The notes: generated by a model from the sequence alone, not told the origin. Positions 1-10,382 are shown, numbered from the stretch's first letter. The stretch: 53,049 bases of DNA from Chrysophaeum taylorii (GCA_029834535.1 JAQMWT010000269.1:1-53049); one strand, 5' to 3'. Translations and numbers: made by a program.

Positions 1-317
1 GCGTAAGGAGAATTTTGGGGCTACCTGGCGTGCCTTCGAATCCTGGCTCGCCGCTCGCGTCCGTGCCCTTGGTGGGGTCACTGGACGAGGATGGCCGTTC
101 TCCCGCCACGCGACCACAAACAACTCCTGCCTGGTCCTCTCAACTTGAGGACCGGCTGTTGCTTTATGATCGCGATATATCGAAAACGAAATCAGGGTGA
201 CGCGTCACGGAAAGGAAGATTGATGCAGAGAACACTGACATCATCAGAACGGAGTAGGGTGCCCTGATAAGGGGGCCCTAGAAGAGGGGAAGCCTTAGGA
301 GGCGGGAGTTGCCGCCA
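1..317 (-). repeat. 3' LTR of Gypsy copy A (cut by window start)
   Basis: This segment matches 10052-10382 along its whole length with scattered substitutions and small indels. In element sense it begins TGGCGGCAACTC at 317. A purine-rich tract (CCAGGGAGTCC, minus sense) lies directly upstream and is the likely polypurine tract. The pol reading frame runs into this LTR before it stops at 192. Confidence 0.88.
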
Positions 318-2174
318 GGACTCCCTGGTAAGAATTCGAGCTGCCCCAGAGGTGCTAGCGCGAGAGCGCGGCTTCGCCTTACGAGCATCTCGTGAACGAA
401 TCTTCTGGTAAACGCGGGTGATGATCGGTTCAGGAACTCGACCACTGCGTAAAGTAAACTTGGGGATCAACATCAATCTCGTGCGGAGCGAAAACCGTGA
501 CACGAGTTGTGTTGGAGGAAATTGGACTTGTCGGTGAAACCGACCTTCAACGTCCTTGAACTCGGGCTTGAGCTTGCGGTGCGAAAGGCAGGTCGGCTTG
601 AAATAAGCGACATCATCGTTCGGACCCAAATCGGAATAGAAATGTAGAGCACACGATCATTTTGGTAATCGCGGCTCGTAACTTCAGCAACATATCTTCT
701 TGCGCCAATCGAGCGCTTCCGGTCAGGAATCCGAAAACAACAAACTTACCGTGCTGATAATCACGGAGCCGTTTCTTCGGGTTTGCGGATGGTTTGATTG
801 ATCAACGATCGGAGGTACCATCACCGGCGTGATCTGACTAACATGCACGTCGTTCTTCGGGCGGAGAGTCGAGAATCCTATAGGTGACCGGGAAGGCGTT
901 CCTTGATAATAAACGGCCCTCGCCATTCCGGTCGAAGTTTGTTCTGAAGGAAAGCGAATGTAGAGCAAACGTGCGATCCTTCCTTGTATTCAACATCAAC
1001 ATGATCAGCATTGTAAGCCAATCGTTGTTTCTTCAAAGATCACGAGCCTCGCGGACGATCTTTGTATAATACTTCAATCGTTCGCGAGTCTCGGCGACTG
1101 CATCAGAGCGCAGCCGGCAATAACGTATCAAAATCCATGAGCGTGTTCAGTCGGTAGCATCGGCTGACGGTTCAGGCGCAGCATAAAGGGAGAAATCTGC
1201 GTGCCTGGAATAAACTTGCGGTTGTAGCAAAGCGCAATATAATGAGCAAAGTCAGGCCAATCCGTGATGTTCCGGCCTTGAAGGCAAGCAAGGAGGCCTT
1301 GATAAACGGTTGACACGCTCAGCCGGGTTCGACTGGGCATGATAAGGAATCGTAGTTTGGTATCGTGTGTTAAAGAGATGGCAAAACTCGCGCATCAACT
1401 TGTTCACGACCTTTACCGTTGTCGGTACGAATCATCTGGGGCAGTCTTGAGGAGGATGTTAATGACAAAGACTCGAGGACGACTCAGCAGTCTTATCGTT
1501 CAAAACATCCAGAATCAAGAAATGCGAGAACGGATAAAAATACTAGAAGATACGTATCGGGACCAGCGCTGGGCAACGGTCCAATAAATCCATGCAGAGA
1601 ACAGCACCATCACCATCGTAGACGGGCTGCTGAGTCCAGCCTGTTTCGGCTCAGGCGTACGAGCTTTCTGGCAAACTAAACATTCAGAAATGAAGACTCC
1701 GACTTTGTTCGACATGTGAGGCCACCAAAATCGTTCTTGGATAGCCTGGACGGTCCTGTGACGTCCCATATGACCACCGTTAACCGGAGTGTCATGGTAG
1801 AGTCGAATGATGCGCTTGCGCAACGTAGCAGGTGCAACAATCATCGGGTGCAAATCAGTAGAAATGCGGTAAAGAACGTCTTTAACAACTTCGAATCGTT
1901 CGTTCGCTCGGGAACGTCGCGGCGTCTGACCTTGGGCCATTCGGTAGCGAATATCCTCGCAAGTAGCATCAGATTCTTGCTCACGTGCGATCTCAGCGAG
2001 CGTCATATTATCGGGTATCTTATCGATATAATCTTTGTAAGCGGCTGCGTCCTTGAAGATCTGTGGCTCATCGCGCGCACGGTTCTTCCGACGTTGTCTC
2101 GTAGCGTGAGACGTAGCCATTTCATCGGATCCTTTCAGGGTCTTCTTCCTCGTCTTCCGGCAGTTCGGTCGTAA
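192..2174 (-). pseudogene. Integrase region of Gypsy copy A (frameshifted)
   Basis: The integrase would join the cDNA to host DNA. A zinc-binding HHCC module is visible near 1640-1860 (YHD, GGHMGR and CLVC). The three catalytic residues can be found, although in different frames: an Asp in MDL near 1590, an Asp in RTDNGK near 1405, and a Glu in NPAERVNR near 1325. The C-terminal part at 192-629 carries the conserved FTLRSGRVPEP stretch also seen in copy B. The open frames are split into pieces at 1515-2120, 1128-1340, 723-968 and 192-629, so no intact protein can be made. Identification rests on the domain motifs and on close similarity to the better preserved copy B. Confidence 0.85.
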
Positions 2175-2179
2175 TAAAC

Positions 2180-3114
2180 GACATAATGAAGTGGCAGCCG
2201 GAGACGGGAACCCTCGGTCATCAACAGGTCGGGAAGCTCTTGGAACACCAAATAAGCGTGGTTCAAAGGTTCTCCAAACTCGTCAGTCTCGATGACGATC
2301 TATCGGGTTGCGGGAGAGACAGTCAGGGATACTCATTCCCGGTGACTTTCCCGGCTTGTAACCAAGTTCAGGGTCAAAACTGGCGAGGCGCATCGCCCAA
2401 CGAGCAAGCCAGACGAGTGCGTCGCCTTACGTAAAACGTCAAATTTCGGTGATCGGTCTCCAAAACAGTACGGTGCCCTTCGATGTAGGCTCGAAAGTGC
2501 TCTAGAGAGTATAACTGCCAGCAGCTCTAGCCGACGGGGCTCATAATTCCGCATCTCCTTCGGCACAGCTCGGCTCCAATATTCAATTACTGTTCTTCTC
2601 GAGTCACTCTTCCGGCATCGTCCTTGACTTCGACAATCTGGAAGAGATATGCTCCAAGTCCATCTTGAAGCATCGGATCGGATCTGAAAAGGCGATCATA
2701 ATCGGGGTGGTAGACTCCACGGGAATCAACCAAAGCTTCAATAATCGTATCCCAAGCTTTCTGACACTCGGGCGTCCACTGAACTTTACACCTTCGAGGC
2801 ATAATCGTCTCAGCGGTTCCACAATCTTCGAGTAGCCCTTCACATATCGCCGGCAATCACTCATGCCGATGAAAGACGTATCTGGGTCTTCGGGAAGTAT
2901 CGGTAAAGTACCTGAATCGGCATCTTCTGCAGCTTCCAGCGTCTTCGGATTCGGCTTCAAGCCTTCTGGGGTAGAAAGTGCCCCAGAAATTCGGCATCAT
3001 CCTTGAGAAGGTGGAACTTCGCGGTTCGACCGCTGTACCCTCTCTGTGCCAAATGACACATCACTTCGATCAAACTTGTAAATGTCGATGAAATCGTCGG
3101 ACCCCATCATAATA
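2180..3114 (-). pseudogene. RT connection and RNase H region of Gypsy copy A
   Basis: This is the part of pol downstream of the inserted SINE. The ORF at 2604-2960 carries the CRRYVKGYSKIVEPLRRLC stretch typical of the RT thumb and connection. The ORFs at 2587-2856 and 2333-2566 cover the RNase H region (EVKDDAGRVTREEQ, then EMRNYEPRRLELLAVILS). All of it has close counterparts at 23100-23800 in copy B. At least three frame changes occur across this span. It is continuous in sequence with the RT at 3368-4172 once the SINE is discounted. Confidence 0.82.
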
Positions 3115-3347
3115 ATTAACTAACTAACTTCAGACCTCCCGAGCATGGAGCCAGGCCGGACCGACAGGCCAGTCCGGAATCACGGCCTGAGAGGAGCGCC
3201 GAAAGGTCGGTCGGCGGAGAGTGACCATCGCTTGCGCCATGCGACGAGGAGACAGCGATGGACTGACAACCAACTCGTCGAAACTTCCGTCTTCGCCCCC
3301 CGGCCATACCCCGTCCCACTGCGAACGTTCCGGCTGCCAACCGCCCC
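3115..3347 (-). mobile_element. SINE copy S1 nested in the copy A RT gene
   Basis: On the minus strand this short element ends in a GAAGTTAGTTAGTTAA tail and matches the other SINE copies at 26703-27106, 41954-42321 and 44518-44865. It is truncated at its 5' end. A 13-bp target duplication, ccccatcataata, flanks it at 3102-3114 and 3348-3360. It splits the RT coding region a few codons after the VDD active site. It has no coding capacity of its own that I can support. Confidence 0.88.
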
Positions 3348-3367
3348 CCCCATCATAATATCGCCCG

Positions 3368-4172
3368 GCATAATATCGTCAACAAACGCAACCAAGTCTT
3401 GATACATCCATTTCGAAAGGTCGCTCGCCATTTGCTTGCAGAAAAGAGCTCCGGCCGTCTTCACGCCTAGAGGTAATCGCAAGAAACTGTGAGCGCCAAG
3501 TGGGCTAACCATCGTGACAGCGTCCTGCGCTGCCGGATCCAGACGAAGGTTGTGGTATCCCCATCTAATATCGATGCATGTCCGCCATCGTCTCATGGCG
3601 AGAAAAGCTAAAGCATCATCTTGTCGAATGTTCGGCCAACTGTCATTGACCAATTGATCGTTGAGCTGACGTAAGTCAACTGCAGCACGGAACGCGTTGG
3701 ACGTTCCAATCTCAGCTCCTTTCTTCGGAAGCATCAACACAGGAAAGCCCCAAGGTGAGTTGGCCGGACGAATGACTCCATCCCGGCACCACTCGCTGAT
3801 CTGCTTGCGGAGACAATCGAGCTTCGCAGGCGTCAATCGGTAGGGCGTCATCTTAATCGGTCGCGGTTTCGCGTCTTTGAATCGTAGAGACACAGGAGGC
3901 GAGTCCACAGGTCTCATAATCGGGTCGAAAAAGGCCCAAGAATATTGCACACAGTGACGGAGTATCAATTTCGCATCGTCATCTAAGTGCGGATTGTCAG
4001 GGATTCCCAGCTCCTGAACAACCTTGTCAACTTCTTCCTTCGTAGGAACTTGAACTTTCATAGCTTCATTATCCTTGACATGCTCGGGAGTTTGCGGCAG
4101 CGGTGCACCCTCAGCATCGCGCGGCGCATCTTTCCATGGCACATCGAACTTTTTCTCGTATTTTAGTTTCAC
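3368..4172 (-). pseudogene. Reverse transcriptase domain of Gypsy copy A
   Basis: This ORF of about 330 codons covers the fingers and palm of a Ty3/Gypsy RT. Visible motifs include the primer-grip-side SPWGFPVLMLPKK, AAVDLRQLND, the palm Asp in CIDIRWGYHNLRLD, and the catalytic FVDDI near 3375-3388. The N-terminal 60 residues (PQTPEHVKDNEAMKV and following) are a linker conserved in copy B. Immediately after FVDDIM there is a short local duplication and then the SINE insertion, so the thumb is separated from the palm. The encoded enzyme would copy element RNA into cDNA in cytoplasmic particles. Confidence 0.92.
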
Positions 4173-5402
4173 TTCCGGTGGCTTTTGTTGATCCTCTCGC
4201 CTTTGACACGAACACTCGGCTCGCTCTTAATCTTCGGTTCCCGATCTCGCTCAGGATCTGGCGGAACGTCTAAATTTGGTTGTCGGGGGGGGGCAGCAGA
4301 AGAAGCATGAGACGTCCCCGGCTCGTCTGTTGCAGGCGGAAACAACGGTACCTCTGGAGGTTCCCATTTGGTGCGATCTTGAAGATCATCAGTCGACACC
4401 CATCTTACGACACGTGTGCGCGTGTTTAACAGCGGAACTTGTACGTGTCGAAGGGTGGTTTCATCAATTTGCAAATAATAATCAAACGGTCGGTCTGCAG
4501 GACTCAACGCTGACGGCAAAGCTTCGCCGCTCAGGTGAAATTCCTTGGTCACAGAGTTGTGCAGGTCGAGCACTAATAAGGCCATCGTGTCAGGTGGCAC
4601 GACGGACGCCAAGTGTTTTAACGAGGTCGTCCTGGAGAAGCCGGCCCAATCAAAATCAAGGGGTACAGTCAGCAACTCCGAAGTCATTTTCAGATTCAGA
4701 GATCTGTAATCGGAACGGTGCGGTCCTACGCGAAGCGGGACACGCGTAACGGTGTAAGCTGCTTCTGTCGCGGCTCGTGATGATCCTAAATTGTTCATCT
4801 GAAGTAAATGTCGTTCGTCGGCGTAGCCAAGTGCTGCGGCGAACTCTTGCTGCATATTCTTGCAAGTCGTTGGAACTGCGCGCAAATGGAGCGGATGGCT
4901 GGAAACCAACAATCGCACGCGACAGCTCATCAAATTGGGAGTTATGTCGTAAAAATTGACGACGTACACGTAAGGGTGCAAACGTGCAACGTAAGAAATA
5001 ATCGAAGCCTCCTGCTCTATCAACCACATGAAGAAACCAGCCATCGTGCATAATTTCATCGTCCAGTGGGTAGCGGTAACTCCTTTCCCAACATCTCTGG
5101 AGGTCAAGTTGCACAGAGCGGAGTGTACGCAGGGTGGCGACGCGACACACATCGACGACGACGACCATTCCGCGTAGGGTAAATAAGATTCGATCAACCG
5201 TAAGGTTGTAACATAGCGACCACACAGTGTGTGCTGCACCACAGGAATATTCGGAGAGTTATTGTGGTGGATCTGGTTGGCGGTGTCCGACGCATCGAGT
5301 GCTAGCACGACTCGAAACGACGTCCCACGTTTCGTTGGCTCGTTGGAGACCTAAAGTACTGGCTCCGGCTCCACTGAACAGCATCACCACCTTGCGAAGT
5401 GA
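4169..5402 (-). pseudogene. DNA cytosine-5 methyltransferase domain of Gypsy copy A
   Basis: The domain lies between the protease-linker ORF and the RT. Motif I (VVMLFSGAGASTLG) is near 5345-5402 in one frame. The rest continues in the frame of 4169-5308: a motif II-like LALDASDTAN, the PPC nucleophile loop (VASPPCVHSAL), a motif VI-like IEQ, an RVR motif VIII, and motifs IX and X (MTSELLTVPLDFDW, ASVVPPDT). One frameshift between motifs I and II breaks this copy. The C-terminal 90 residues are a proline- and charge-rich linker that leads into the RT. In the C5-methyltransferase family these motifs bind S-adenosylmethionine and form the covalent intermediate with cytosine. Activity here is inferred only. 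Confidence 0.86.
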
Positions 5403-7437
5403 TTGGAAGCCATTGAACCTCTTCATATCGGCGGCGGATCTCCGCTTCGGTGATCTCGCGGCATTTCTTTTCATCTTCTTCCGACCTTCGAGCGAAATCG
5501 TCGCTGCCTTCAGGTCGTTTGAGGGTGGACTTGTCCGCCATCGCGGTCGTAGCGTCCTTCTGCACCGTGCTCAGCAGCATCGGCGGGGGAGATTCGTCGC
5601 ATCGCGTCAAGTGACTAGCGACAGAAACGGTGAAAGAAAGGTTCCCCTTGTCGTATCCTTCTTCACATTCTTTCGTAAGTTCGTTGATCGTAGAGACGTT
5701 CAACTCATCTTCGTACCTAACGATATCGCCAATCGCAAGGACTTCGCCTTGAGTGACGACCGTCGGCACTTCTTCCGTGGCAGTAACCGCCACCCGAGCA
5801 GCGGACCGGTCGCGCTCTTCGCAAGAAGAACACATTCCTTCGACAACTCCCAACTGCTCGTTCTCAGCAAACTTAGCGACGAAAACATGTCCCATCTCCA
5901 TAGGTTTCGACAAAATAACCGGTAGATTGTAAGTTCGACCGGACTCGATTTGAAGCGTGCGCGCAGCATAAGCTACTACTTCTCGCGCGTCTTCTCCCGG
6001 AGCTGGAGAGAATTTGGTCGTAGCATGTCCCCGCGTAGCCAAGGCTACCGTACGTTCCGGCGGCGGGCTTCGGAGATCTTTAATCGTGCTCAAACGAGCG
6101 TAAACTCGAGTCTTGACCAGGTCGAGACTCTTCCGAAAGGCATCATGTTGATGATTGTAAATCGGGACGGTTATCGGATCTCGATCGTAAATAGATCGAA
6201 AGGTCACGATTGGTGCATCGATTCGTTCATCCTTGAACTTAATCTTCTTGCGCCCGTAGACGACTTGGGTTCGATAAAAACAGATTCGATCGTGGGGGTA
6301 GTCCACGACGGCTCCTAAAACTCGTATATCGCGCCCTTCAAACAGGAACAGACAGTTCGTATCGGCCACAATAGCGACAATGGGGGCAGCGAAGTCGTCG
6401 GCGAAAGCGACCCGAATCGCGATCCAACGATAGATCGTCGTCGTATTCAACCCTGATCCGTACAGCTTGCGCTTAATCGGAAGTTCGCCTTCATCGAAAA
6501 TCAACTGATCTTTGGTCAACTTTGGGACCATTTCTCGGCAAATATAAGAAACATCTGCCATTCCATCGACACCGATGGTCGTCGAGAATTTCGGTCCGTC
6601 ACGATTCCTGTAGATGTGACAGGTCACGTCACGATTCCTGTAGATGTGACAGGCTATAAATGTTAGAGTACCCGTATCTAAACAACTGAGGGTAATCAAA
6701 TCATCTTCGATCGTCTTGCCGTCTCGCGGCGTCAACGAAGTGTGAGCACATCGGGCTCTGACTCGCTCATCTCCAGGGTTGGGCATCGATACCGCGGCTT
6801 GAGCTTTCGTATTATCTGTTGTTGGCGTCTTCGCCATAACGCTCGCGGCAGCCTCTTTATCTGGCGGCTTCCGCTCTTCCTCCAAGACAATCTCCGAGGG
6901 AATAAACGCTGGTAGGGGATCCTGGTCTTCGTAATCCTTGGAAGCCAACGACCCCTCCCATAAATCATTCATTTCGTCGTTCCAGAATGCATCTGTGAAT
7001 TCATTCGTCGCCTGCTGATCCTCATCAGCATCGGCGATCGGTTCCGTGTCAGCTGCGGCTTTGAGTCTGCAGCTGCGCGGTTGTTCTGGTGGCTTCTTTA
7101 GCAAGAAATTCCGAGCTTTCGTCCACCAATCCTGCAGGTTCCACGTCGGCTCGTCTTCGTCCCGCTTGAGAACGCTGCTAATCTTTTTCATAAATCTATC
7201 CTTTTCTTCCGGCGGCGTATCCGTGTCTCGATCCGTAGTAACCGAAACCGTTTCGGGGGGGTCCGCAGGAAAAGATGGCGTCGTCCCCGACGTTAACTCT
7301 ATCGTAAAATCGTCGTCTGCATTACTCGCGCTGGTCATCGTCTCGTCAGTCGAATGCGCGCACGAGCTATCACTGCAGAAATCCATGTCTGGCTCACAGC
7401 CAGTTCGGTCGCCAGCGGTCGTCTCTGGAGGGTCCAA
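5302..7437 (-). CDS. Protease-like and linker region of Gypsy copy A pol
   Basis: This open frame of 711 codons begins with an acidic, low-complexity N-terminus of about 240 residues. It then has a retropepsin-like stretch with GVDGMADVSYI where a DTG or DSG loop is expected. A downstream FLFEGRDIRVLGAVVDY resembles the hydrophobic-hydrophobic-Gly closing motif of retroviral proteases. Residues of about 430-620 (IESGRTYNLPVILSKP through TQGEVLAIGDIVRYEDEL) look like the beta-rich domain found between protease and RT in many Gypsy elements. The last 70 residues are charged and lead towards the methyltransferase in another frame. The DGM substitution makes protease activity uncertain. Confidence 0.75.
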   Translation of the reverse strand: MDPPETTAGDRTGCEPDMDFCSDSSCAHSTDETMTSASNADDDFTIELTSGTTPSFPADPPETVSVTTDRDTDTPPEEKDRFMKKISSVLKRDEDEPTWNLQDWWTKARNFLLKKPPEQPRSCRLKAAADTEPIADADEDQQATNEFTDAFWNDEMNDLWEGSLASKDYEDQDPLPAFIPSEIVLEEERKPPDKEAAASVMAKTPTTDNTKAQAAVSMPNPGDERVRARCAHTSLTPRDGKTIEDDLITLSCLDTGTLTFIACHIYRNRDVTCHIYRNRDGPKFSTTIGVDGMADVSYICREMVPKLTKDQLIFDEGELPIKRKLYGSGLNTTTIYRWIAIRVAFADDFAAPIVAIVADTNCLFLFEGRDIRVLGAVVDYPHDRICFYRTQVVYGRKKIKFKDERIDAPIVTFRSIYDRDPITVPIYNHQHDAFRKSLDLVKTRVYARLSTIKDLRSPPPERTVALATRGHATTKFSPAPGEDAREVVAYAARTLQIESGRTYNLPVILSKPMEMGHVFVAKFAENEQLGVVEGMCSSCEERDRSAARVAVTATEEVPTVVTQGEVLAIGDIVRYEDELNVSTINELTKECEEGYDKGNLSFTVSVASHLTRCDESPPPMLLSTVQKDATTAMADKSTLKRPEGSDDFARRSEEDEKKCREITEAEIRRRYEEVQWLPITSQGGDAVQWSRSQYFRSPTSQRNVGRRFESC
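6597..6653. repeat. 30-bp-period tandem duplication in copy A protease region
   Basis: The sequence gtcacgattcctgtagatg recurs 30 bases later. It keeps the frame and duplicates the peptide CHIYRNRD just before the protease loop. Copy B lacks this duplication. Confidence 0.9.
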
Positions 7438-8349
7438 AGATAAGCCGATGGCATCGAGGGCTTCCTCATCAAAAATAAACGGTGGGTCATCCGTGGACGA
7501 TCTTCCGAATCTGAATCGCCTTCCCAGTATCGTGGAGCTTCAAGTTCCTCGCTCGAATCTTCGAGCTCATCGCTCGACATCTGCTCATAAATCTGTGCCA
7601 AAGACCGACGATTGGTCAGCACGTCGTTGGGTGGCTCGTCCATCGGTGGGCGAGCAAGATCTTCGAATGCGGCCGCGGCAAGGGCGTCGGCTGCGTCGTC
7701 GGTGCGGGTGTCCGTGTTCGGGTACACCGTCACTCCTAATGGTAACTGTTGACCGCAAGGGGTCGTAAATGCGAACGTTGTAGACGACTGTCCCGAGTCT
7801 TCTCGGTAACGACCATCGTCCGAATCGCGATCGCGAGATCTTCGTCGCCGGCGGCGGCGTGAATGTCTGCTAGAGCTCCTGCTATCTTTCCGTCGGCGCT
7901 GGTACGAGCTGCTACGGCTCTTGTCGTGGCGTCGGGGGCTCCGGCTATCTCGACGGCCCGGTCGTGTCGAAGACGATCGGCCGTGTCCATCTGTTAAGTG
8001 CTTCGCGGTATCCATAACCGTGGTTAGCTGCGTGCCCATATCATTGAGTCTGCTCTGAATATCGTGAGCAGCGCTCGAACCGAGGGTGGCATTAGAACTG
8101 CCGTCGTCACGCGAGTGATTATTTTTCCTTTGTCGGCTCTCCCATCGTCCTCGCGAAATGGGCTTTCTGCCGTCTTCGATGTATTTGCACATCGCTACAT
8201 AATAGTGGTCGGGCTCGCGGTTGCAAATGACGCGGTTCCCGTGTTCATCCTTGTCGTGGGTCGCTAAGAAAAACCCACAGTCCCTGCACGTCCTCTCGAA
8301 CCACTTTTTCGGATTCTCTTCGAGGCGTAAGGCTTCATATTTCGCCGTT
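7335..8349 (-). CDS. Zinc knuckle plus RS-rich nucleocapsid-like region, copy A
   Basis: The frame opens after a stop near 8350 and overlaps the end of gag by about 85 bases in a different frame. Its first 40 residues hold a compact zinc-binding-like pattern (CRDCGFF, HDKDEHGNR, ICN). Residues after about 105 form a strongly Arg-Ser-rich tract (SRSPRRHDKSRSSS, then SRDRDSDDGR). The middle matches copy B (SSTTFAF, TDDAADA) and the end is acidic (SSDELEDSSEELEAPRYWEGDSDSE cut short here for length). A zinc knuckle after capsid fits a nucleocapsid that packages element RNA. The RS tract resembles those of splicing factors, which is unusual for this position. No ATG marks the start, so frameshifted expression from gag or decay are both possible. 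Confidence 0.72.
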
Positions 8350-9808
8350 TATCTTTCGTTCCCGATACAAGAGCTCGTCCTCCGCGTCCAGGCGGCGGCT
8401 TCAGCGGCTTCCCGCTCGAGGGGTTCATTGAGTTTCGGCTGTTCTTCTCCGCCATGGCTGTTGCGAAGTCGTTATCGAGCCGCGTAATCAGCGACAACGT
8501 AGACGTAAACGTCTCATACGTCGTCGGGTGTTCGCTGCGCATCGTTCGCACGCGGGATTTCAATTCGCTGGACTCCAGTCCGCGTATCAAGTAAGATGTG
8601 ATCTCCACATCGTTGAGATCTCGGTTGGCCACGGAACAGTACGCCATGGCTTCTTGCTGAAATTTAATGCAATACGTATGCACGTGACGTTCTCCAGAGA
8701 GTTTCGGAACGGTCGCTTGGGTCGTGCATTGTAACTTTCGTAATGACTCATCTGCCGTCACCGGCAGCAGACAACTCTCTCGGAAATATTTCAAAATCTT
8801 GAGGCAATACTTCTCGTTCAATCGTCGTGATCGTCGTACCACGGAACCGTACTCCTCATCGTCGATATCCTGACGTAAATAGAAAGACGCTGGGTGATCG
8901 ACGTCTTTACACAGGTCGTCATACTTCTTTAAGTGTTCCCGAAAAATCGGTGCGACTGTGTCGCGCAGGGTCGCGGGAAGCAGATATCGGAGTTTCTCCA
9001 AGCTGAAATGGTCTTCGGCTAACGTGCTCATCACCGCGCCCGCATCTAAATCGAACTGGTCCTGATCGCGTCCATCGAGAACCAGTTTGAAAGTTTCGGT
9101 TTTTAATCCAGAGGTTGATCGCCGCTCCTTGTTGCGATCGCGTTTAGCTAACGCGCTGGCGAGTCGATCCGCAAAACCCATCAAGAACTCTTGGGTGTCG
9201 ATCTTCCCGGCGCCACGCGTCTCCTCCTTTTCTTCTTCATCATCGTCTTCATAGCGCGGCTTCCTAGCTTTCGCGCGTGATCGTGTAGTCGGCGGCTCTT
9301 CCTCAGCTCGGGACTCCGGGCTGCTCGCTCGCCTTGATCGACTCGGCGTACGCAACTCGTCTCTTTCACGGGTCAACGAGCTTACTTGCTCTTGGAAGGC
9401 GTCTGCTCGAGCGTTGGCCCGACGCAGTTGCTCTATTAGTTCTTCTTTCTCCTTCCGTTGTAGCAGTTCTTTTCGTTCGTCGTCTTCCCCTATTTGTTTT
9501 AAAAGTTGTTCTTGCGCGCGTTCGTTCTCTTCGCGTAATTCCCGCAAGCGAGCTTCATAGAACTCATTCATTATCGTTGCGTCCGGGGGTTCTGCACACG
9601 CTGACGGAGCTGTCGATCGTCCTCCCGTCGGTCTCTCCGTGGGCTTGCCGTCGTTGTAGTCTAGCTCATCTTCCTCGTCAACTTCTGTATCGTGCTCTTC
9701 TTCATCGTCATCATTATCATCATCGTCATTCCGCTCGTTCGTCTCATCCTGACGGCTTGGCGGTTCTTCATATCGTAGCTGCTCGACGGCAGCATCATCG
9801 TCTTCCAT
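8264..9808 (-). CDS. Gag-like polyprotein of Gypsy copy A
   Basis: This is an intact 514-codon ORF and the first gene after the 5' LTR. Residues 1-75 are very acidic with Asp/Glu runs. Residues of about 85-160 form a charged coiled coil (REENERAQEQLLKQIGE, ELIEQLRRANARADAF). Residues of about 225-470 form a capsid-like helical domain conserved in copy B (KLVLDGRDQDQFDLD, LRDTVAPIFREHLKKY, SRVRTMRSEHPTTYETF). Gag proteins assemble into the particle where reverse transcription occurs. The ATG at 9808 is the natural start, about 240 bases inside the element. The last 45 residues are read in a frame that skips the zinc knuckle, so they may not be the native end. Confidence 0.82.
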   Translation of the reverse strand: MEDDDAAVEQLRYEEPPSRQDETNERNDDDDNDDDEEEHDTEVDEEDELDYNDGKPTERPTGGRSTAPSACAEPPDATIMNEFYEARLRELREENERAQEQLLKQIGEDDERKELLQRKEKEELIEQLRRANARADAFQEQVSSLTRERDELRTPSRSRRASSPESRAEEEPPTTRSRAKARKPRYEDDDEEEKEETRGAGKIDTQEFLMGFADRLASALAKRDRNKERRSTSGLKTETFKLVLDGRDQDQFDLDAGAVMSTLAEDHFSLEKLRYLLPATLRDTVAPIFREHLKKYDDLCKDVDHPASFYLRQDIDDEEYGSVVRRSRRLNEKYCLKILKYFRESCLLPVTADESLRKLQCTTQATVPKLSGERHVHTYCIKFQQEAMAYCSVANRDLNDVEITSYLIRGLESSELKSRVRTMRSEHPTTYETFTSTLSLITRLDNDFATAMAEKNSRNSMNPSSGKPLKPPPGRGGRALVSGTKDKRRNMKPYASKRIRKSGSRGRAGTVGFS

Positions 9809-10029
9809 ATCGGCTCTGGCTCGTTCTAGTCGGCCGAGATCAGAGCGGGTCCAAACTGGTTGAATCGTCGTCGCTCTCGACCTCCTTCGACTCTGGAACT
9901 TCTAATCGTCCACGACACGCGTAATATCGTCATTGCGTGCGTCTTCCACCGACAAATCTATCCGTGCGGTGGCGGGCAGAGCTCGTCTAGATGCACTAGT
10001 TCGTTGCGACCGATATAGTCGCTCGAATC

Positions 10030-10047
10030 TCGTATTCCTCCACCACC
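10030..10047 (-). other. Putative primer-binding site of Gypsy copy A
   Basis: In element sense the bases just inside the 5' LTR read ggtggtggaggaatacgag. The TGGTGGAGG part could pair with a tRNA ending CCTCCACCA, and copy B has the same TGGTGGAGG at the same place. I cannot assign the tRNA. Confidence 0.5.
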
Positions 10048-10382
10048 TGTGGCGTAAGGAGAATTTTAGGGGCTACCTGGCGTGCCTTCGAATCCTGGCT
10101 CGCCGCTCGCATCCGTGCCCTTGGTGGGGTCACTGGACGAGGATGGCCGTTCTCCCGCCACCCGACCACAAACAACTCCCGTGCCTGGTCTTCTCAACTT
10201 GAGGACCGGCTGTTGCTTTATGATCAAGGATATATCGAAAATCAGAAATCAGGGTGACGCATGTCACGGAAAAGGAAGATGATGTCATGGAGAACACTGA
10301 CATCATCAGAACGGAGTAGGGTGCCCCTGATAAGGGGGGCCCTAGAAGAGGGGTAAGCCTTAGGAGGCGGGAGTTGCCGCCA
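10048..10382 (-). repeat. 5' LTR of Gypsy copy A
   Basis: In element sense this LTR begins TGGCGGCAACTCCCGCC at 10382 and ends near CGCCACA at 10048. It matches 1-317 and is slightly longer through small indels. The difference between the two LTRs shows that the insertion is not very recent. Confidence 0.88.

Larger units (their letters stand above)
1..10382 (-). mobile_element. Ty3/Gypsy-type LTR retrotransposon, copy A, with methyltransferase
   Basis: This is an almost full-length element read on the minus strand. Related LTRs lie at 1-317 and 10048-10382, and the first window base falls two to four bases inside the outer LTR edge. In element order it holds gag, zinc knuckle plus RS domain, protease-like region, cytosine-5 methyltransferase, RT, RNase H and integrase. 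Having integrase after RT places it with Ty3/Gypsy rather than Copia. Several frameshifts and a SINE inserted at 3115-3347 make this copy non-functional. Its 5' LTR abuts a Helitron helicase remnant, so it probably inserted into that Helitron; the far flank is outside the window, so no target duplication can be checked. Confidence 0.9.

Noticed and set aside
5227..7768. Long plus-strand ORFs (5227-5925, 7046-7768) opposite the Gypsy copy A pol
   Set aside because: They are antisense shadows of real pol frames and show Ser/Arg/Phe-biased peptides without domains.
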